DNA of 64,000 nt from Umezawaea sp042738955 (GTDB lineage Bacteria; Actinomycetota; Actinomycetes; Mycobacteriales; Pseudonocardiaceae). Location of the stretch: positions 1 to 64,000 of the forward strand of contig NZ_JBHYHC010000042.1 in NCBI RefSeq assembly GCF_042738955.1, given 5' to 3'. Both the position numbers and the translations under genes were made by a program. The notes beneath the pieces were generated by a model that did not search any database, was not told the origin of the DNA, and worked only from the letters and a program-made list of their open reading frames with translations. Positions 8,774 through 17,575 of the stretch are shown here, piece after piece (positions within the stretch are counted from its first letter, which is position 1; every line of letters starts with the position of its first letter).

Positions 8774-10359
8774 TTCGAACTCCCGTTGTTGCGCAGGGAA
8801 TGACCGGGAAGCGCCCCGGTGTGCGTACCTCCGTCGATCACCGGAACCCCGTTCACCAGCACGAACGGGATGCCGACGGCCGCCTGCCGCGGTTCGTCGA
8901 ACGTCGCGGTGTCCGCGACCTCGGCGGGGTCGAACAGGACCAGGTCGGCCGCGTAGCCCTCGCGCACGAGCCCGCGGTCGGTCAGGCGCAGCCGCTCGGC
9001 GGCCCGCCCGGTGAGGTGGTTCACGCACTCCTCCAGCCCGAGCACGCCCAGTTCCCGCACGTACCGCGCGAGGTAGCGGGGGAACGTGCCCCACGCGCGC
9101 GGGTGCGGCCGGTCGCCGACCAGCAGCCCGTCGCTGCCGCCGGTGTGCGCCGGGTGCTTCATGATCGCCCGCACGTTGCCCTCGTGGCCGACGTGCATCA
9201 GGCACGACGTGCCGAGCCGTTCGGCCAGGAGCGTGTCGAAGTACAGGTCCGCGGCCAGGCGGCCCGCCGTCCGCGCCGACGCGGCCACGCTGTGCCCCAC
9301 CAAGTGCGCGTTCTCGGTGCGCCGCACGCCGTTGACCTCGATGGAGTCCCAGTCGACCGGCACGCCGTGGCAGCCGTCCGACCCGGTCTCCTCGATCTCC
9401 ACCCGGATCCGCTCACGGGTGTCCACATCGGACAGTCGTGCCAGGGTGGCCTCGGGCCCGCCCTCGGTGGCCCAGCTCGGCAGCAGCGCGGACAGGTAGG
9501 TCGCGCCGGGCAGGTACGGGTAGGTGTCCAGCGAGATGTCCGCGCCCGCGGCGATGGCGTCGTCCAGCAGCGTCAGCAGCTCGCCCGCGCGACCCTCGTT
9601 GACCGGGAAGTTCATCGTGGCGTGGGCCAGGTGCAGCGGGCAGCCGGAGTCCAGCGACACCTGGACCATCTCCGCGTACGCCTCCAGCGCGCCCGCGCCG
9701 TAGCTGCGGTGGTGCGGGCTGTAGTAGCCGCCCAGCGACCCCGTGACCTCGCACAGCCGCACGAGTTCCGACGTGCTCGCGTACATGCCGGGCGTGTAGG
9801 TGAGACCGGACGAGAGCCCCATCGCCCCTTCCCGCAACGACTCCGCGACCACCGACCGCATCCGGTCCACTTCGGACTCGGTCGCGGGCCGGTCCTCCCA
9901 GCCGACGCACAGCATCCGGACCGTGCCCTGCGGCACGAGGTACGCGGCGTTCACCGCGATGCCCCGGTCGAGCCGGTCCAGGTACTCGCCGACCGACCGC
10001 CAGTTCCAGTCGAAGCCCGGCGGGTCGTCGTTCCACCCCGCCAGCTGACCCCGCAGCGTCTCCAGCACGGCGTCGTCCACGGGCGCGTACGACAGCCCGT
10101 CCTGGCCGAGGACCTCGCTGGTCACGCCCTGCGACACCTTCGCCAGGTGATCCGGGTTGGCCAGCACCTGGAGGTCGGAGTGCGAGTGCATGTCGATGAA
10201 ACCGGGCGCCAGCACCAGTCCGTCGGCGTCGACGGTCCGCCCGCCGGAGAGCCTGTCGCCGATCTCCGCGATCCGGCCGTCGCGCACGCCGACGTCGGCC
10301 CGGTACTCCGGCGCGCCCGTGCCGTCCACGACCCGCGCGCCCTTGAAGACGATGTCCAC
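8770..10359 (-). CDS. N-acyl-D-amino-acid deacylase (D-aminoacylase)
   Basis: This 529-residue protein is an amidohydrolase-superfamily enzyme that removes the acyl group from N-acyl-D-amino acids. The first metal motif is GFIDMHSHSD (HxH). The middle has PLHLAHATMN and LMHVGHEGN, and the late aspartate lies in HTGGSDGLLVGDRP. The C-terminal beta-sandwich ends PFVLVNGVPVIDGG. It starts 9 bases after the dehydratase-like gene and overlaps the permease gene by 4 bases, so the three genes form one operon. The free D-amino acid it releases would be the substrate of the upstream PLP enzyme. Confidence 0.92.
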   Translation of the reverse strand: MDIVFKGARVVDGTGAPEYRADVGVRDGRIAEIGDRLSGGRTVDADGLVLAPGFIDMHSHSDLQVLANPDHLAKVSQGVTSEVLGQDGLSYAPVDDAVLETLRGQLAGWNDDPPGFDWNWRSVGEYLDRLDRGIAVNAAYLVPQGTVRMLCVGWEDRPATESEVDRMRSVVAESLREGAMGLSSGLTYTPGMYASTSELVRLCEVTGSLGGYYSPHHRSYGAGALEAYAEMVQVSLDSGCPLHLAHATMNFPVNEGRAGELLTLLDDAIAAGADISLDTYPYLPGATYLSALLPSWATEGGPEATLARLSDVDTRERIRVEIEETGSDGCHGVPVDWDSIEVNGVRRTENAHLVGHSVAASARTAGRLAADLYFDTLLAERLGTSCLMHVGHEGNVRAIMKHPAHTGGSDGLLVGDRPHPRAWGTFPRYLARYVRELGVLGLEECVNHLTGRAAERLRLTDRGLVREGYAADLVLFDPAEVADTATFDEPRQAAVGIPFVLVNGVPVIDGGTHTGALPGHSLRNNGSSK

Positions 10360-10368
10360 GCCTGCTCC

Positions 10369-11652
10369 CTAGAAGTAGGTCCGGACGAAGTCGACGACGG
10401 TCGTGCCGTCGACGACGGGGAGGAGCCGCCACTTGTCGAACACCGTGCACGGGTGCGACAGGCCGAGCCCGACCCAGTCCCCGACCTCCACGGTGTCCTC
10501 GCCGATCGCCAGGAACGCGTGCTGGTCGTTGAGCGCTGTGACGGCCGCACCCCTCAGCGGCCGTTCCACCCCTCCCGACCGCACGACCTGCGGCTCCGGC
10601 AGGCCCTCGTCGAACGACGCGTCGCGCTTGCCGAGCGTCAGCAGCGCCAAGTCCGCCTGCGGCTTCGACGTGACCTGCGCCCACGCCCGCAGCGCCGACC
10701 GGAACGGCTGCTCGCCCTCGGTCCTGTTCAACGGCGAGATCCCGCGGTAGAAGCCGTCGTCGTGCGTCACGTACGCGCCGCTGCGCACCACGGGCAGCAC
10801 CGGGAGTCCCTCGGGCCACGGCCTGGTCAGCGCGGCGGCGACCTGGTCGAAGTACGCGCTGCCGCCGACGGTGACGATCACCTGCTCGACGCCGTCGAAC
10901 CGGCCCTCGTCGTTGAGCCGCAGCACCAGGTCCCGCACGGCGTCAAGATAGGCGTCCACAGTGGACTTCGCCTGGTCGGACGCGTCGTGCGCCAGCGCGC
11001 CCTCGTACCCGCCGACGCCGACGAGCCGCAGCGCCGGGCTGTCCGCAACCGCTTGCGCCACCGCGACCGCGGTCTCCGGGTCCCGCGCTCCGGTCCGCCC
11101 GCCGGTCGCGCCCAGCTCCACCAGCACGTCCACCGGACGGGTGACGGATCCGAGCGCCTCGGTCATCGCCGCGACCCCGGCCACCGAGTCCACCCAGCAG
11201 GTGAACTCGAACGCCGGGTCGGCCGCCAGCTCGTCCGCGAGCCACCGCAGGGCGGCCGGGTCCACGAGCTGGTTCGCCAGCAGCACCCGGCTCACGCCGA
11301 ACGCCCGGTACACCCGGAGCTGGCTGGCGTTGGCCGCGGTGATCGCCCACGAGCCGTGGTCGAGCTGCCGTTCGAACAGCTGCGGGGCCATGGTCGTCTT
11401 GCCGTGCGGGGCGAGCGCGACGCCGTGCTCCTCGCACCACGCCGCCATCGTGGCCAGGTTGTGCTCCAGCGCGGCCGCGTCGAGCACCACGAGCGGGCCC
11501 ACGAAGCCGTCGGCGAACAGGTCGAGGCGCCGGTCGGCCACCTCGCCGACGGTCGCACCGAACGTGCTGCTCGGCAAACCCTTGAACTGCCAGTCGATGC
11601 GTTCCGCGCGCAGCGCTGCTACCGCGGTTCGGTCGATGTCGGCGGAAGGCAC
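10369..11652 (-). CDS. Fold-III PLP enzyme, D-serine/D-threonine dehydratase-like
   Basis: This 427-residue protein has an alanine-racemase-type N-terminal barrel and a DSD-like C-terminal domain. The PLP lysine is Lys85 in LAPHGKTTMAPQL. The metal-binding His-x-Cys of eukaryotic-type D-serine dehydratases is visible as GLSHPCTVFDKW. Relatives are zinc-dependent D-serine dehydratase and D-threonine aldolase, so the likely products are 2-oxo acids plus ammonia. GTG 11652 follows GAGGAGCGAG. It is the first gene of the minus-strand operon and is divergent from the kinase gene across a palindromic operator. Reactive enamine products fit the nearby RidA. Confidence 0.88.
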   Translation of the reverse strand: MPSADIDRTAVAALRAERIDWQFKGLPSSTFGATVGEVADRRLDLFADGFVGPLVVLDAAALEHNLATMAAWCEEHGVALAPHGKTTMAPQLFERQLDHGSWAITAANASQLRVYRAFGVSRVLLANQLVDPAALRWLADELAADPAFEFTCWVDSVAGVAAMTEALGSVTRPVDVLVELGATGGRTGARDPETAVAVAQAVADSPALRLVGVGGYEGALAHDASDQAKSTVDAYLDAVRDLVLRLNDEGRFDGVEQVIVTVGGSAYFDQVAAALTRPWPEGLPVLPVVRSGAYVTHDDGFYRGISPLNRTEGEQPFRSALRAWAQVTSKPQADLALLTLGKRDASFDEGLPEPQVVRSGGVERPLRGAAVTALNDQHAFLAIGEDTVEVGDWVGLGLSHPCTVFDKWRLLPVVDGTTVVDFVRTYF

Positions 11653-11667
11653 GTGTCTCGCTCCTCA

Positions 11668-11686
11668 CGTTGCATATTTTGCAACG
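11668..11686. promoter_or_regulatory. Perfect palindrome, probable IclR-family operator
   Basis: CGTTGCA TATTT TGCAACG: two perfect 7-base arms around a 5-base spacer in the divergent promoter region. An IclR regulator is encoded by the second gene on the plus side. The pattern resembles known IclR-type sites, so this is the likely control point for both directions. Confidence 0.72.
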
Positions 11687-11766
11687 GCTATTGCGCGATG
11701 TGGTGTTGAAGTGTGTAACATCCGAGTGAGCCGCCGTCAACGAGCAAGTCCGGAGGAAAGAAGCGG

Positions 11767-12738
11767 ATGAGGTTCGAACAAGCGGGCGGTGTGGTCTGCC
11801 TCGGCGAGACGATGGTGGTGCTGGTGCCCGCGGAACCGGGCCCGCCGCACGAGGTCGTGAAGTGGACCCGTGCCATCGGGGGAGCCGAGTCCAACGTGGC
11901 CTGCCACCTCGCGCGCCTCGGCGTGCGGAGCGCGTGGGTGAGCGCGGTGGGCGGGGACGCGTTCGGGCGGGCCGTGCTCGACGCGGTCGGCGGCGCGGGC
12001 GTGGACGTGACCGGGGTGAGCGTCGACCCGGACCGGCCGACGGGCCTGTACGTGAAGGAGGCCAACGCTTCCGGCAGTCCCGTCCGCTACTACCGGCAGG
12101 GGTCGGCCGCCTCGGCGATGGGCCCGGAGGCGCTCGACCGGCTTGACCGGACGGACGTCCGGCTCGTGCACGTCAGCGGCATCACCGCGGCCCTGTCCGA
12201 CAGCTGCCTCGCGCTGCTGCGGGCGGTCCTGACCGGACCCCGCGACGGGCACGTGGTGTCGTTCGACCTCAACTGGCGGCCCGCGCTGTGGCGCGACCGC
12301 GACCCCTCCGTGCTGCGGGAGCTGGCCAACGCCGCGGACATCGTGCTGGCGGGCGCCGACGAGGCCGAAGCCGTGTGGGGGACCGGCGACCCGGCGAAGC
12401 TGCGCGAACTCCTGCCCGGACCGGCGAGCCTCGTCGTGAAGCAGGGCGAGGTGGGCGCGACGCTGGTCGAGGACGGCGTGTTCACCCACCAGCCCGCGCT
12501 GCGCGTGGACGTGGTGGAACCGGTCGGTGCGGGCGACGCGTTCGCCGCGGGTTATCTTGCGGCCCACCTGGCGGGGAACCCTCCCGCCAGGCGACTGCGC
12601 GCGGGTCACCTCCAGGCGGCCGCGGTGCTGTTGACCACCGAGGACGTCGGGCAGCCGCTGCCCGCGTCGGTCACCGGCCCCCTGCTGGACGCCGACGACG
12701 GCACGTGGGCGGCGGCGTACCTACGGGAGAGCACATGA
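11767..12738 (+). CDS. PfkB-family sugar kinase, KDG-kinase-like
   Basis: The 323-residue ribokinase-fold protein begins GGVVCLGETMVVLVPAEPG. It has the glycine-rich substrate site AIGGAESNVACHLARLG and the second PfkB signature EPVGAGDAFAAGYLAAH, with catalytic Asp near residue 257. RYYRQGSAAS and FDLNWRPALW are typical of 2-dehydro-3-deoxygluconate kinases. In D-amino-acid loci such kinases recur beside dehydratase and RidA genes, where their true substrate is unclear. Its stop overlaps the ATG of the regulator gene. It is transcribed away from the dehydratase operon across the shared operator region. Confidence 0.87.
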   Translation: MRFEQAGGVVCLGETMVVLVPAEPGPPHEVVKWTRAIGGAESNVACHLARLGVRSAWVSAVGGDAFGRAVLDAVGGAGVDVTGVSVDPDRPTGLYVKEANASGSPVRYYRQGSAASAMGPEALDRLDRTDVRLVHVSGITAALSDSCLALLRAVLTGPRDGHVVSFDLNWRPALWRDRDPSVLRELANAADIVLAGADEAEAVWGTGDPAKLRELLPGPASLVVKQGEVGATLVEDGVFTHQPALRVDVVEPVGAGDAFAAGYLAAHLAGNPPARRLRAGHLQAAAVLLTTEDVGQPLPASVTGPLLDADDGTWAAAYLREST

Positions 12739-13484
12739 GCCAGAGCCTGGACCGCGCGCTGACGCTCGTCGGCGAACTGGCGACCGGACCGAAGACGCTG
12801 GAGGAGCTGTCCGGCGTGATCGACGTGCACAAGTCGACCGCGCTGCGGCTGCTGCGCACGCTGGAGTCGCACCGGTTCGTGCAGCGCGAGGGCGTGCACC
12901 ACTACCGGCTCGGCACGGCGCTGTTCGACCTCGCCAACCGGGCGCTGGAGGAGCGGGACGTGCGCCGCAGCGCCGAGGCCGCGCTGCGCGAGCTGAACGC
13001 GCTGACCGGCTACACCGTGCACCTCGCCAGCTACGAGGGCGGCGAGGTGATCTACATCGACAAGTACGACAGCACCCACCCGATGCGGATGTACTCCCGC
13101 GTCGGCCGCCGCGCGCCGCTGCACTGCACGGCCGTGGCCAAGGTCCTGCTGTCGGACCTGCCGGAGGCCAAGCGGCGCGAGATCGCGGCGTCCATGGAGT
13201 ACCCGAGGCTGACCGCGAACACGATCACCGACCCGGCCGCGTACCTGGCGGAGCTGGAACGGGTGCGCGAACGCGGCTACGCCGTGGACAACTCCGAGCA
13301 CGAGGACTTCATCCACTGCATCGGCGCGCCGATCCGCGGCTCCCGCGGCGAGGTGGTCGCGGCCGTGTCCATGTCGGTCCCCAAGGTGCTGCTCGACTTC
13401 GAGGGCCTGCTGGCCCTCGTGCCCAACCTGCTCGCCACCGCGCGAGCGGCGTCCATCGAGTGCGGCCACACGCCGCGCGACTAG
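12735..13484 (+). CDS. IclR-family transcriptional regulator
   Basis: ATG 12735 overlaps the kinase stop (ATGA). The 249-residue protein has an N-terminal winged helix (TLEELSGVIDVHKSTALRLL, with recognition helix HKSTALRLLRTL). A C-terminal IclR effector domain contains YTVHLASYEGGEVIYIDKYD, GRRAPLHCTAVAKVLL and the ending GAPIRGSRGEVVAAVSMSVP. It probably senses a D-amino acid or a breakdown product and acts on the palindrome at 11668-11686. Whether it represses or activates cannot be told from sequence. Confidence 0.92.
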   Translation: MSQSLDRALTLVGELATGPKTLEELSGVIDVHKSTALRLLRTLESHRFVQREGVHHYRLGTALFDLANRALEERDVRRSAEAALRELNALTGYTVHLASYEGGEVIYIDKYDSTHPMRMYSRVGRRAPLHCTAVAKVLLSDLPEAKRREIAASMEYPRLTANTITDPAAYLAELERVRERGYAVDNSEHEDFIHCIGAPIRGSRGEVVAAVSMSVPKVLLDFEGLLALVPNLLATARAASIECGHTPRD

Positions 13485-13497
13485 AGAGGTTCCTGCC

Positions 13498-13881
13498 TTG
13501 CCGAAGATCGAGATCCACACCGAGTCCGCGCCCAAGCCCATCGCGAAGTTCTCCCAGGGCGTCCGCAAGGGCAACATCCTCCAGGTCGCGGGCCAGGTCG
13601 CGTTCGACGCCGAGACCGGGTCGATCGTCGGTGACACGGTCAAGGAGCAGACCGCGCAGACCCTGCGCAACGTCGCCGCCGTCCTGGCGGCCGCGGGCGC
13701 GAGCTTCGACGACGTCGTGATGCTGCGCGTGTACCTCACCGACACCGCGCACTTCGGCGAGATGAACGACGCCTACGGCGAGTTCATGACCGAGCCGTAC
13801 TCCGCCCGCACGACCGTCTACGTGGGGCTCCCCGCGGGCCTGCTCGTGGAGATCGACGCGCTGGCCGTGCTCGGCGACTGA
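13498..13881 (+). CDS. RidA-family enamine/imine deaminase
   Basis: TTG 13498 is preceded by GAGAGGT. The product has 127 residues, the usual RidA length. It contains FSQGVRKGNILQVAGQVAFD and SARTTVYVGLP, which includes the arginine that holds the substrate carboxylate, and ends with a VEIDALAVL strand. RidA proteins hydrolyse the reactive 2-aminoacrylate-type intermediates made by PLP dehydratases. It is 13 bases after the iclR gene, so kinase, regulator and RidA form one unit opposite the dehydratase operon. It would detoxify the dehydratase's enamine product. Confidence 0.93.
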   Translation: MPKIEIHTESAPKPIAKFSQGVRKGNILQVAGQVAFDAETGSIVGDTVKEQTAQTLRNVAAVLAAAGASFDDVVMLRVYLTDTAHFGEMNDAYGEFMTEPYSARTTVYVGLPAGLLVEIDALAVLGD

Positions 13882-13889
13882 CCCCCGAC

Positions 13890-13913
13890 GGCCGGGGCCC
13901 TCGGGCCCCGGCC
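13890..13913. terminator. GC-rich hairpin between convergent genes
   Basis: GGCCGGGGCC and GGCCCCGGCC form a 10-base perfect stem with a 4-base loop, between ridA and the convergent XRE/NB-ARC gene. There is no T-run, as is common for actinomycete terminators. Confidence 0.7.
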
Positions 13914-13914
13914 C

Positions 13915-16275
13915 TCAGGCGTGCCCGTCGCTGCGCGCCTCGGCGGGCGCGTCCAGCGCCGCGCGCAGGCCGTCGGCGAGCGCGCGGGTCGCCGCCGTCT
14001 CCGACCGCTCGCAGATGTCCAACGCCCGCAAGCGGTGCACGCGGGCCTCGTCGCCCTCGCCGACGTCGTCGAGCACCGTCGCGTACAGGCTCAGCATCTC
14101 CACCAGCGCGGTCGTGCGCATCCAGTTCACCGCCGCCACGGCCTCCCGCAGCCGCACGATCGCGCCCGCCGTGTCGCCCTGCCCGTGCAGGGCCGCGCCC
14201 AACCGGAACAGCGCGTCCGACTCGGTGTTGCGCGCCTGCGTGACCCGCGCCAGCTCCAACGCCTCCTCGGACGCCTCGCGCGCCGCGTCCCAGTCCCGCA
14301 ACGAGATCAGGTTCGCCGCCAGCCGCAGCAGGTTCACCGCCAGCGTCTCGCGCTCGTGGCTGTTCGGGCTGCCCTCGATGCGGGACCGGTGGAACGCGAC
14401 GCACTTGCGGTGCACCTCGGCCGACTCGGCGTACCGGCCGAACAGGTGCAGCACCAGCCCGAGGTTCGACAGCGCGAACTGCACCGCCAGCTCGTTGCCC
14501 GCCGCCTCGAACCCGTCCACGGCCCGCAGGGCGAACGCGCTCGCCTCGTCCAGCCGCCCCTGCCGCCGTTCGATGGCCGACCGGTAGTAGAGCGCCCACG
14601 CCTGCTCCATCAGGTCGCCGCAGTCGACCGCCGCCGCCCACGCCTGCTCGTGCACCACGAGCGCGGCCTCCTGCCGGTCCAGCAGCACGCACAGCGTCCA
14701 GCACACGAAGTTCAGCTGCACGGCCTCGTCGCGCCTGCTGCCGAGCGCGCGCGCCGCGTCGACGCCGAAGCGGAACACCTCGTGCCACAGCGCGCCGTCA
14801 CCGCGTTGGTCGGAGTACCAGTGCATCGCGGTCGCCACGTCCAGCACCGTGCGGTGCCGGCGTGCGGCGTGCGCGATCCGCAGCGCGCCAATCCAGTGGC
14901 TCGTCTCGCGGTGCAGCCAGCCCGCCGCCCGGTCCCGGTTGTCCGACGACCCGTCCGGGCCGAAAACCCGTGCCGCCGCACGGGCTTCGCGCAGCAGCCA
15001 GTCGACCGTCCGCCAGCGCGCCTCGTCCACGACCGACGACGACTCGTCCTCGACGAGCCGCTCCCGCGCGAACACCCGCAGCAGGTCGTGGCACACGTAC
15101 CGGCCGACCGCCGCGGACACCTCCACGAGGCTCGCGTCGACCAGCTCCTCCAACGTCTCCTCGGCCACGTCCGCGGTCACGCCCGCCGCCACCCCGACCA
15201 GCTCCGGCGTCACGTCCGCGCCCGGAGCCAACGACATCCGCCGGAACACCAGCGCCGCCCGCGGGTTCAGGTGCTGGTAGGACATCAGGAACGCGGCCCG
15301 CACCCGCAGGTCGCCCGACGTGAGCGCGCTGAGCCTGCGGCCCTCGTCGCCCAGCTGCTCGGCCAGGTGCCCGACCGTCCAGCGCGGCCTGCTCGCCAGC
15401 CGGTTGCCCGCGATCCGCAGCGCCAGCGGCAGACGTCCGCACAGCTCCGCGACCCGCTCGGCGGCGGCGTGCTCGGCGAACACCCGGCGCTCGCCGACGA
15501 TCGCGCCCAGCAACCGCACCGACTCGCCGAGCGACAGCACGTCCAGCGCGAGCCGCGTGCCCGCGTCCAGCCCGCCGAGGGTCTGCCTGCTCGTGACCAG
15601 CACCAGCGACGAGCTCCCGGTCGCCAGCAGCGGCCGCACCTGCGCCTCGTCGGCGGCGTTGTCCAGCACCAGCGCCGTCGACCGCCCGCGCAGCTCGGCC
15701 CGGTACAGCGCCGCCCGCTCCTCGGCCCGCGCCGGGATCCGCTCCTCCGCGATCCCCAACGTCCGCAGCACCTTGTGCATGACCTCGCCCGGCGGCACCG
15801 GCCGCGCGTCCATCCCGCGCAGGTTCACGAACAGGCACCCGTCCGGGAAGCGCTCGGCCAACAGGTACGCGACGTGCACCACGAGCGTCGTCTTGCCCGC
15901 GCCGGGCGGCCCGTGCACCACGACGACCTCGGTGCCGCGCCCCGCCTTGGCGGACGCCTCCAGCAGCCGCAGCTCCTGCTCGCGCCCCGTCAGGTCCGGC
16001 ACGTCCGGCGGTAAGGCCCAGGGCGCGGCGGTGGCGGGCTGGTGCCGCATCCGACCGGCTTTCGCGGTGTCGAGCAGCGCCCGCAGTTCCGCGCCGTCCA
16101 ACCGGAGCACGTGGGCGAGGGCCTCGACCGTGCGCCGCTGCGGGCCCTTGGCGCGCCCGCGTTCCATGTCGCTGATCGCGCGCACGCTCACCCCGGACCC
16201 GGCGGCCAACTCCTCCTGCGTCAGAGCGGACCGGACGCGGTGGGAACGCAGCAGATCGCCGAACGTCGTGGACAC
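13915..16275 (-). CDS. XRE-HTH / NB-ARC ATPase / TPR regulator
   Basis: The protein has 786 residues. Residues 1-65 form an XRE helix-turn-helix (RVRSALTQEELAAGSGVSVR). Next comes a STAND/NB-ARC ATPase with Walker A HGPPGAGKTT (121-130), a Walker B-like STALVLDNAAD near 195 and GLPL-type sequence CGRLPLALRIAGNRLA. The C-terminal half is helical TPR-like repeats (for example WALYYRSAIERRQGRLDEAS). This architecture is abundant in actinomycetes, often as regulators of secondary metabolism or signalling. The target is unknown. It is convergent with ridA and divergent from the small membrane-protein gene. Confidence 0.88.
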   Translation of the reverse strand: MSTTFGDLLRSHRVRSALTQEELAAGSGVSVRAISDMERGRAKGPQRRTVEALAHVLRLDGAELRALLDTAKAGRMRHQPATAAPWALPPDVPDLTGREQELRLLEASAKAGRGTEVVVVHGPPGAGKTTLVVHVAYLLAERFPDGCLFVNLRGMDARPVPPGEVMHKVLRTLGIAEERIPARAEERAALYRAELRGRSTALVLDNAADEAQVRPLLATGSSSLVLVTSRQTLGGLDAGTRLALDVLSLGESVRLLGAIVGERRVFAEHAAAERVAELCGRLPLALRIAGNRLASRPRWTVGHLAEQLGDEGRRLSALTSGDLRVRAAFLMSYQHLNPRAALVFRRMSLAPGADVTPELVGVAAGVTADVAEETLEELVDASLVEVSAAVGRYVCHDLLRVFARERLVEDESSSVVDEARWRTVDWLLREARAAARVFGPDGSSDNRDRAAGWLHRETSHWIGALRIAHAARRHRTVLDVATAMHWYSDQRGDGALWHEVFRFGVDAARALGSRRDEAVQLNFVCWTLCVLLDRQEAALVVHEQAWAAAVDCGDLMEQAWALYYRSAIERRQGRLDEASAFALRAVDGFEAAGNELAVQFALSNLGLVLHLFGRYAESAEVHRKCVAFHRSRIEGSPNSHERETLAVNLLRLAANLISLRDWDAAREASEEALELARVTQARNTESDALFRLGAALHGQGDTAGAIVRLREAVAAVNWMRTTALVEMLSLYATVLDDVGEGDEARVHRLRALDICERSETAATRALADGLRAALDAPAEARSDGHA

Positions 16276-16343
16276 CGACCCGAGCGTAGTGGGACCCCAC
16301 CCGCCACTTCCCGCGGAACCACGATCCTGATAGACCGTTGACC

Positions 16344-16940
16344 ATGAAGTGGTACGCGGACGGCGCCGCGCGGTTCACCCGTCAGATCATCGCCGACGTG
16401 CTGGCGGCGGGCTGGGTGTGGTTCTGGATCTGGTTCGCACTGGGAGCGCGGGACGGCGTCCTCACCGCCCGAGCCCCAGGCGACGGCCTGGTCAGCGCGG
16501 GCACGAAGGTCCACGACGCCTTCGCCGACGCCGCGGGCAGCGCGGGCCGAGTCCCCGTCGTAGGCGACGACCTGGCAGGCGCACTGGGCAAGGGCACGGA
16601 CGCGGGCACCACCCTCTCCAACGTCGGCCACGCCCAGATCGACGCGGTGGAAACGGTCGCCACGTGGCTCACAGTCGCACTCATCGCCGTACCGATCGTC
16701 TTCTTGCTAGTCACCTGGCTCCCACTACGACTGCGTTTCGCCCGCCGAGCCTTCGCAGCCAGACGCCTCCGCGACACAGGCCGCACAGATCTACTGGCAC
16801 TACACGCCCTGAACACCATGTCCCTGGCCCAACTGGCCAAGTTCGACACCGACCCGGTAGACGGCTGGCGCCGCGGCGACCCGGAAACAATCGCCACCCT
16901 GGCCTCCCGCCGCCTATCCCGCCTGGGCATCCGCGACTAA
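16344..16940 (+). CDS. Two-span membrane protein of unknown function
   Basis: The 198-residue protein starts at ATG 16344 (TTG 16338 is also possible). One hydrophobic segment is near residues 12-32 (IADVLAAGWVWFWIWFALGA). A second is near 108-128 (LTVALIAVPIVFLLVTWLPL). Between them is a small-residue-rich region (AGTKVHDAFADAAGSAGRVP). The cytoplasmic tail is basic and ends with ETIATLASRRLSRLGIRD. I do not recognise a named family. It stands alone: repeats follow it and the NB-ARC gene lies divergent upstream. Confidence 0.72.
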   Translation: MKWYADGAARFTRQIIADVLAAGWVWFWIWFALGARDGVLTARAPGDGLVSAGTKVHDAFADAAGSAGRVPVVGDDLAGALGKGTDAGTTLSNVGHAQIDAVETVATWLTVALIAVPIVFLLVTWLPLRLRFARRAFAARRLRDTGRTDLLALHALNTMSLAQLAKFDTDPVDGWRRGDPETIATLASRRLSRLGIRD

Positions 16941-16962
16941 CCCACCCCAGCCACCATTCGAA

Positions 16963-16975
16963 ATACTGTATGCAC
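16963..16975. promoter_or_regulatory. TTGCATACAGTAT-like motif, intergenic (site a)
   Basis: ATACTGTATGCAC on the plus strand. It matches the motif found before the oxalate/formate genes, but no recognisable gene follows. The repeat array at 17041 begins about 70 bases downstream. The flanks resemble those of site b at 17563 (CTCGAAAGAG and GCCGC shared). Confidence 0.4.
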
Positions 16976-17040
16976 CACCCACTCGAAAGAGTGAGGGCCG
17001 CCCAAACAACCCGCAACAAGCCCAACAACCGACTAGCGGC

Positions 17041-17320
17041 CACCCATGGGACCGGCGCGCGTGTGGTGGCAATACCGAACCGGTGGTCGACTGGCGACCA
17101 CCTGCGGGACTGGTGCGCACTTGGCGACCACCATGGAACCGGCTATCGACTGGCGACCACTTACGGGACCGGCGGCCTGCTGGTGACCACCAATGGAATG
17201 GCAGTCGACTGACGGCCACTTAGGGGACCGGCACGCGCCTGTTGACCTGCTACGGGACCGGCACGCGCCTGTTGACCTGCTACGGGACTGGCGCTCGCCT
17301 GTTGATCTGCTACGGAACGC
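17041..17320. repeat. Degenerate 30-base tandem repeat array (R1)
   Basis: The clearest copies are three consecutive 30-base units at 17221, 17251 and 17281, built on GGGACCGGCACGCGCCTGTT then GACCTGCTAC. Older, diverged units precede them back to about 17041. Long frames stay open on both strands, with no family character. I regard it as noncoding. Confidence 0.7.
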
Positions 17321-17338
17321 TACGGGCCGCCCGCAGCC

Positions 17339-17456
17339 GTGGCCGATTTTACTTGGGGATTTTGGCCTTAAAATTGGAGATCGGGCAGGGCTTTGGGGCA
17401 CTGCCTTTTGGCCCGATCAAGGCCGAAATGAGGGGTCCCCAAGTCAAATCGGCCAC
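17339..17456. repeat. Short palindromic MITE-like element, copy 2
   Basis: The 118-base element begins GTGGCCGATTTTACTTGGGG and ends with the near-complementary CCCCAAGTCAAATCGGCCAC. Its reverse complement aligns with the element at 19-133, including the inner ATTTCGGCC/GGCC arms and the central TTTTAAGGCC segment. It sits between repeat arrays R1 and R2. Confidence 0.75.
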
Positions 17457-17562
17457 ACCAACTACGGAAATCGCCCGGTGACCCCGCTGGAAGCAGCAGC
17501 CACTGGCCGACCCACGCTGAAACCCGCAGCCACCGAACCCCATCCGACATACCGCATTCGGC

Positions 17563-17575
17563 AGACTGTATGCAA
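17563..17575. promoter_or_regulatory. TTGCATACAGTAT-like motif, intergenic (site b)
   Basis: AGACTGTATGCAA on the plus strand, followed after 15 bases by AAGAGGAG. Array R2 begins about 85 bases downstream. No recognised gene follows. Confidence 0.4.

Noticed and set aside
8800..11709. 969-codon plus-strand frame opposite the D-amino-acid operon
   Set aside because: Antisense shadow: the minus strand carries two clear enzymes and has normal starts.
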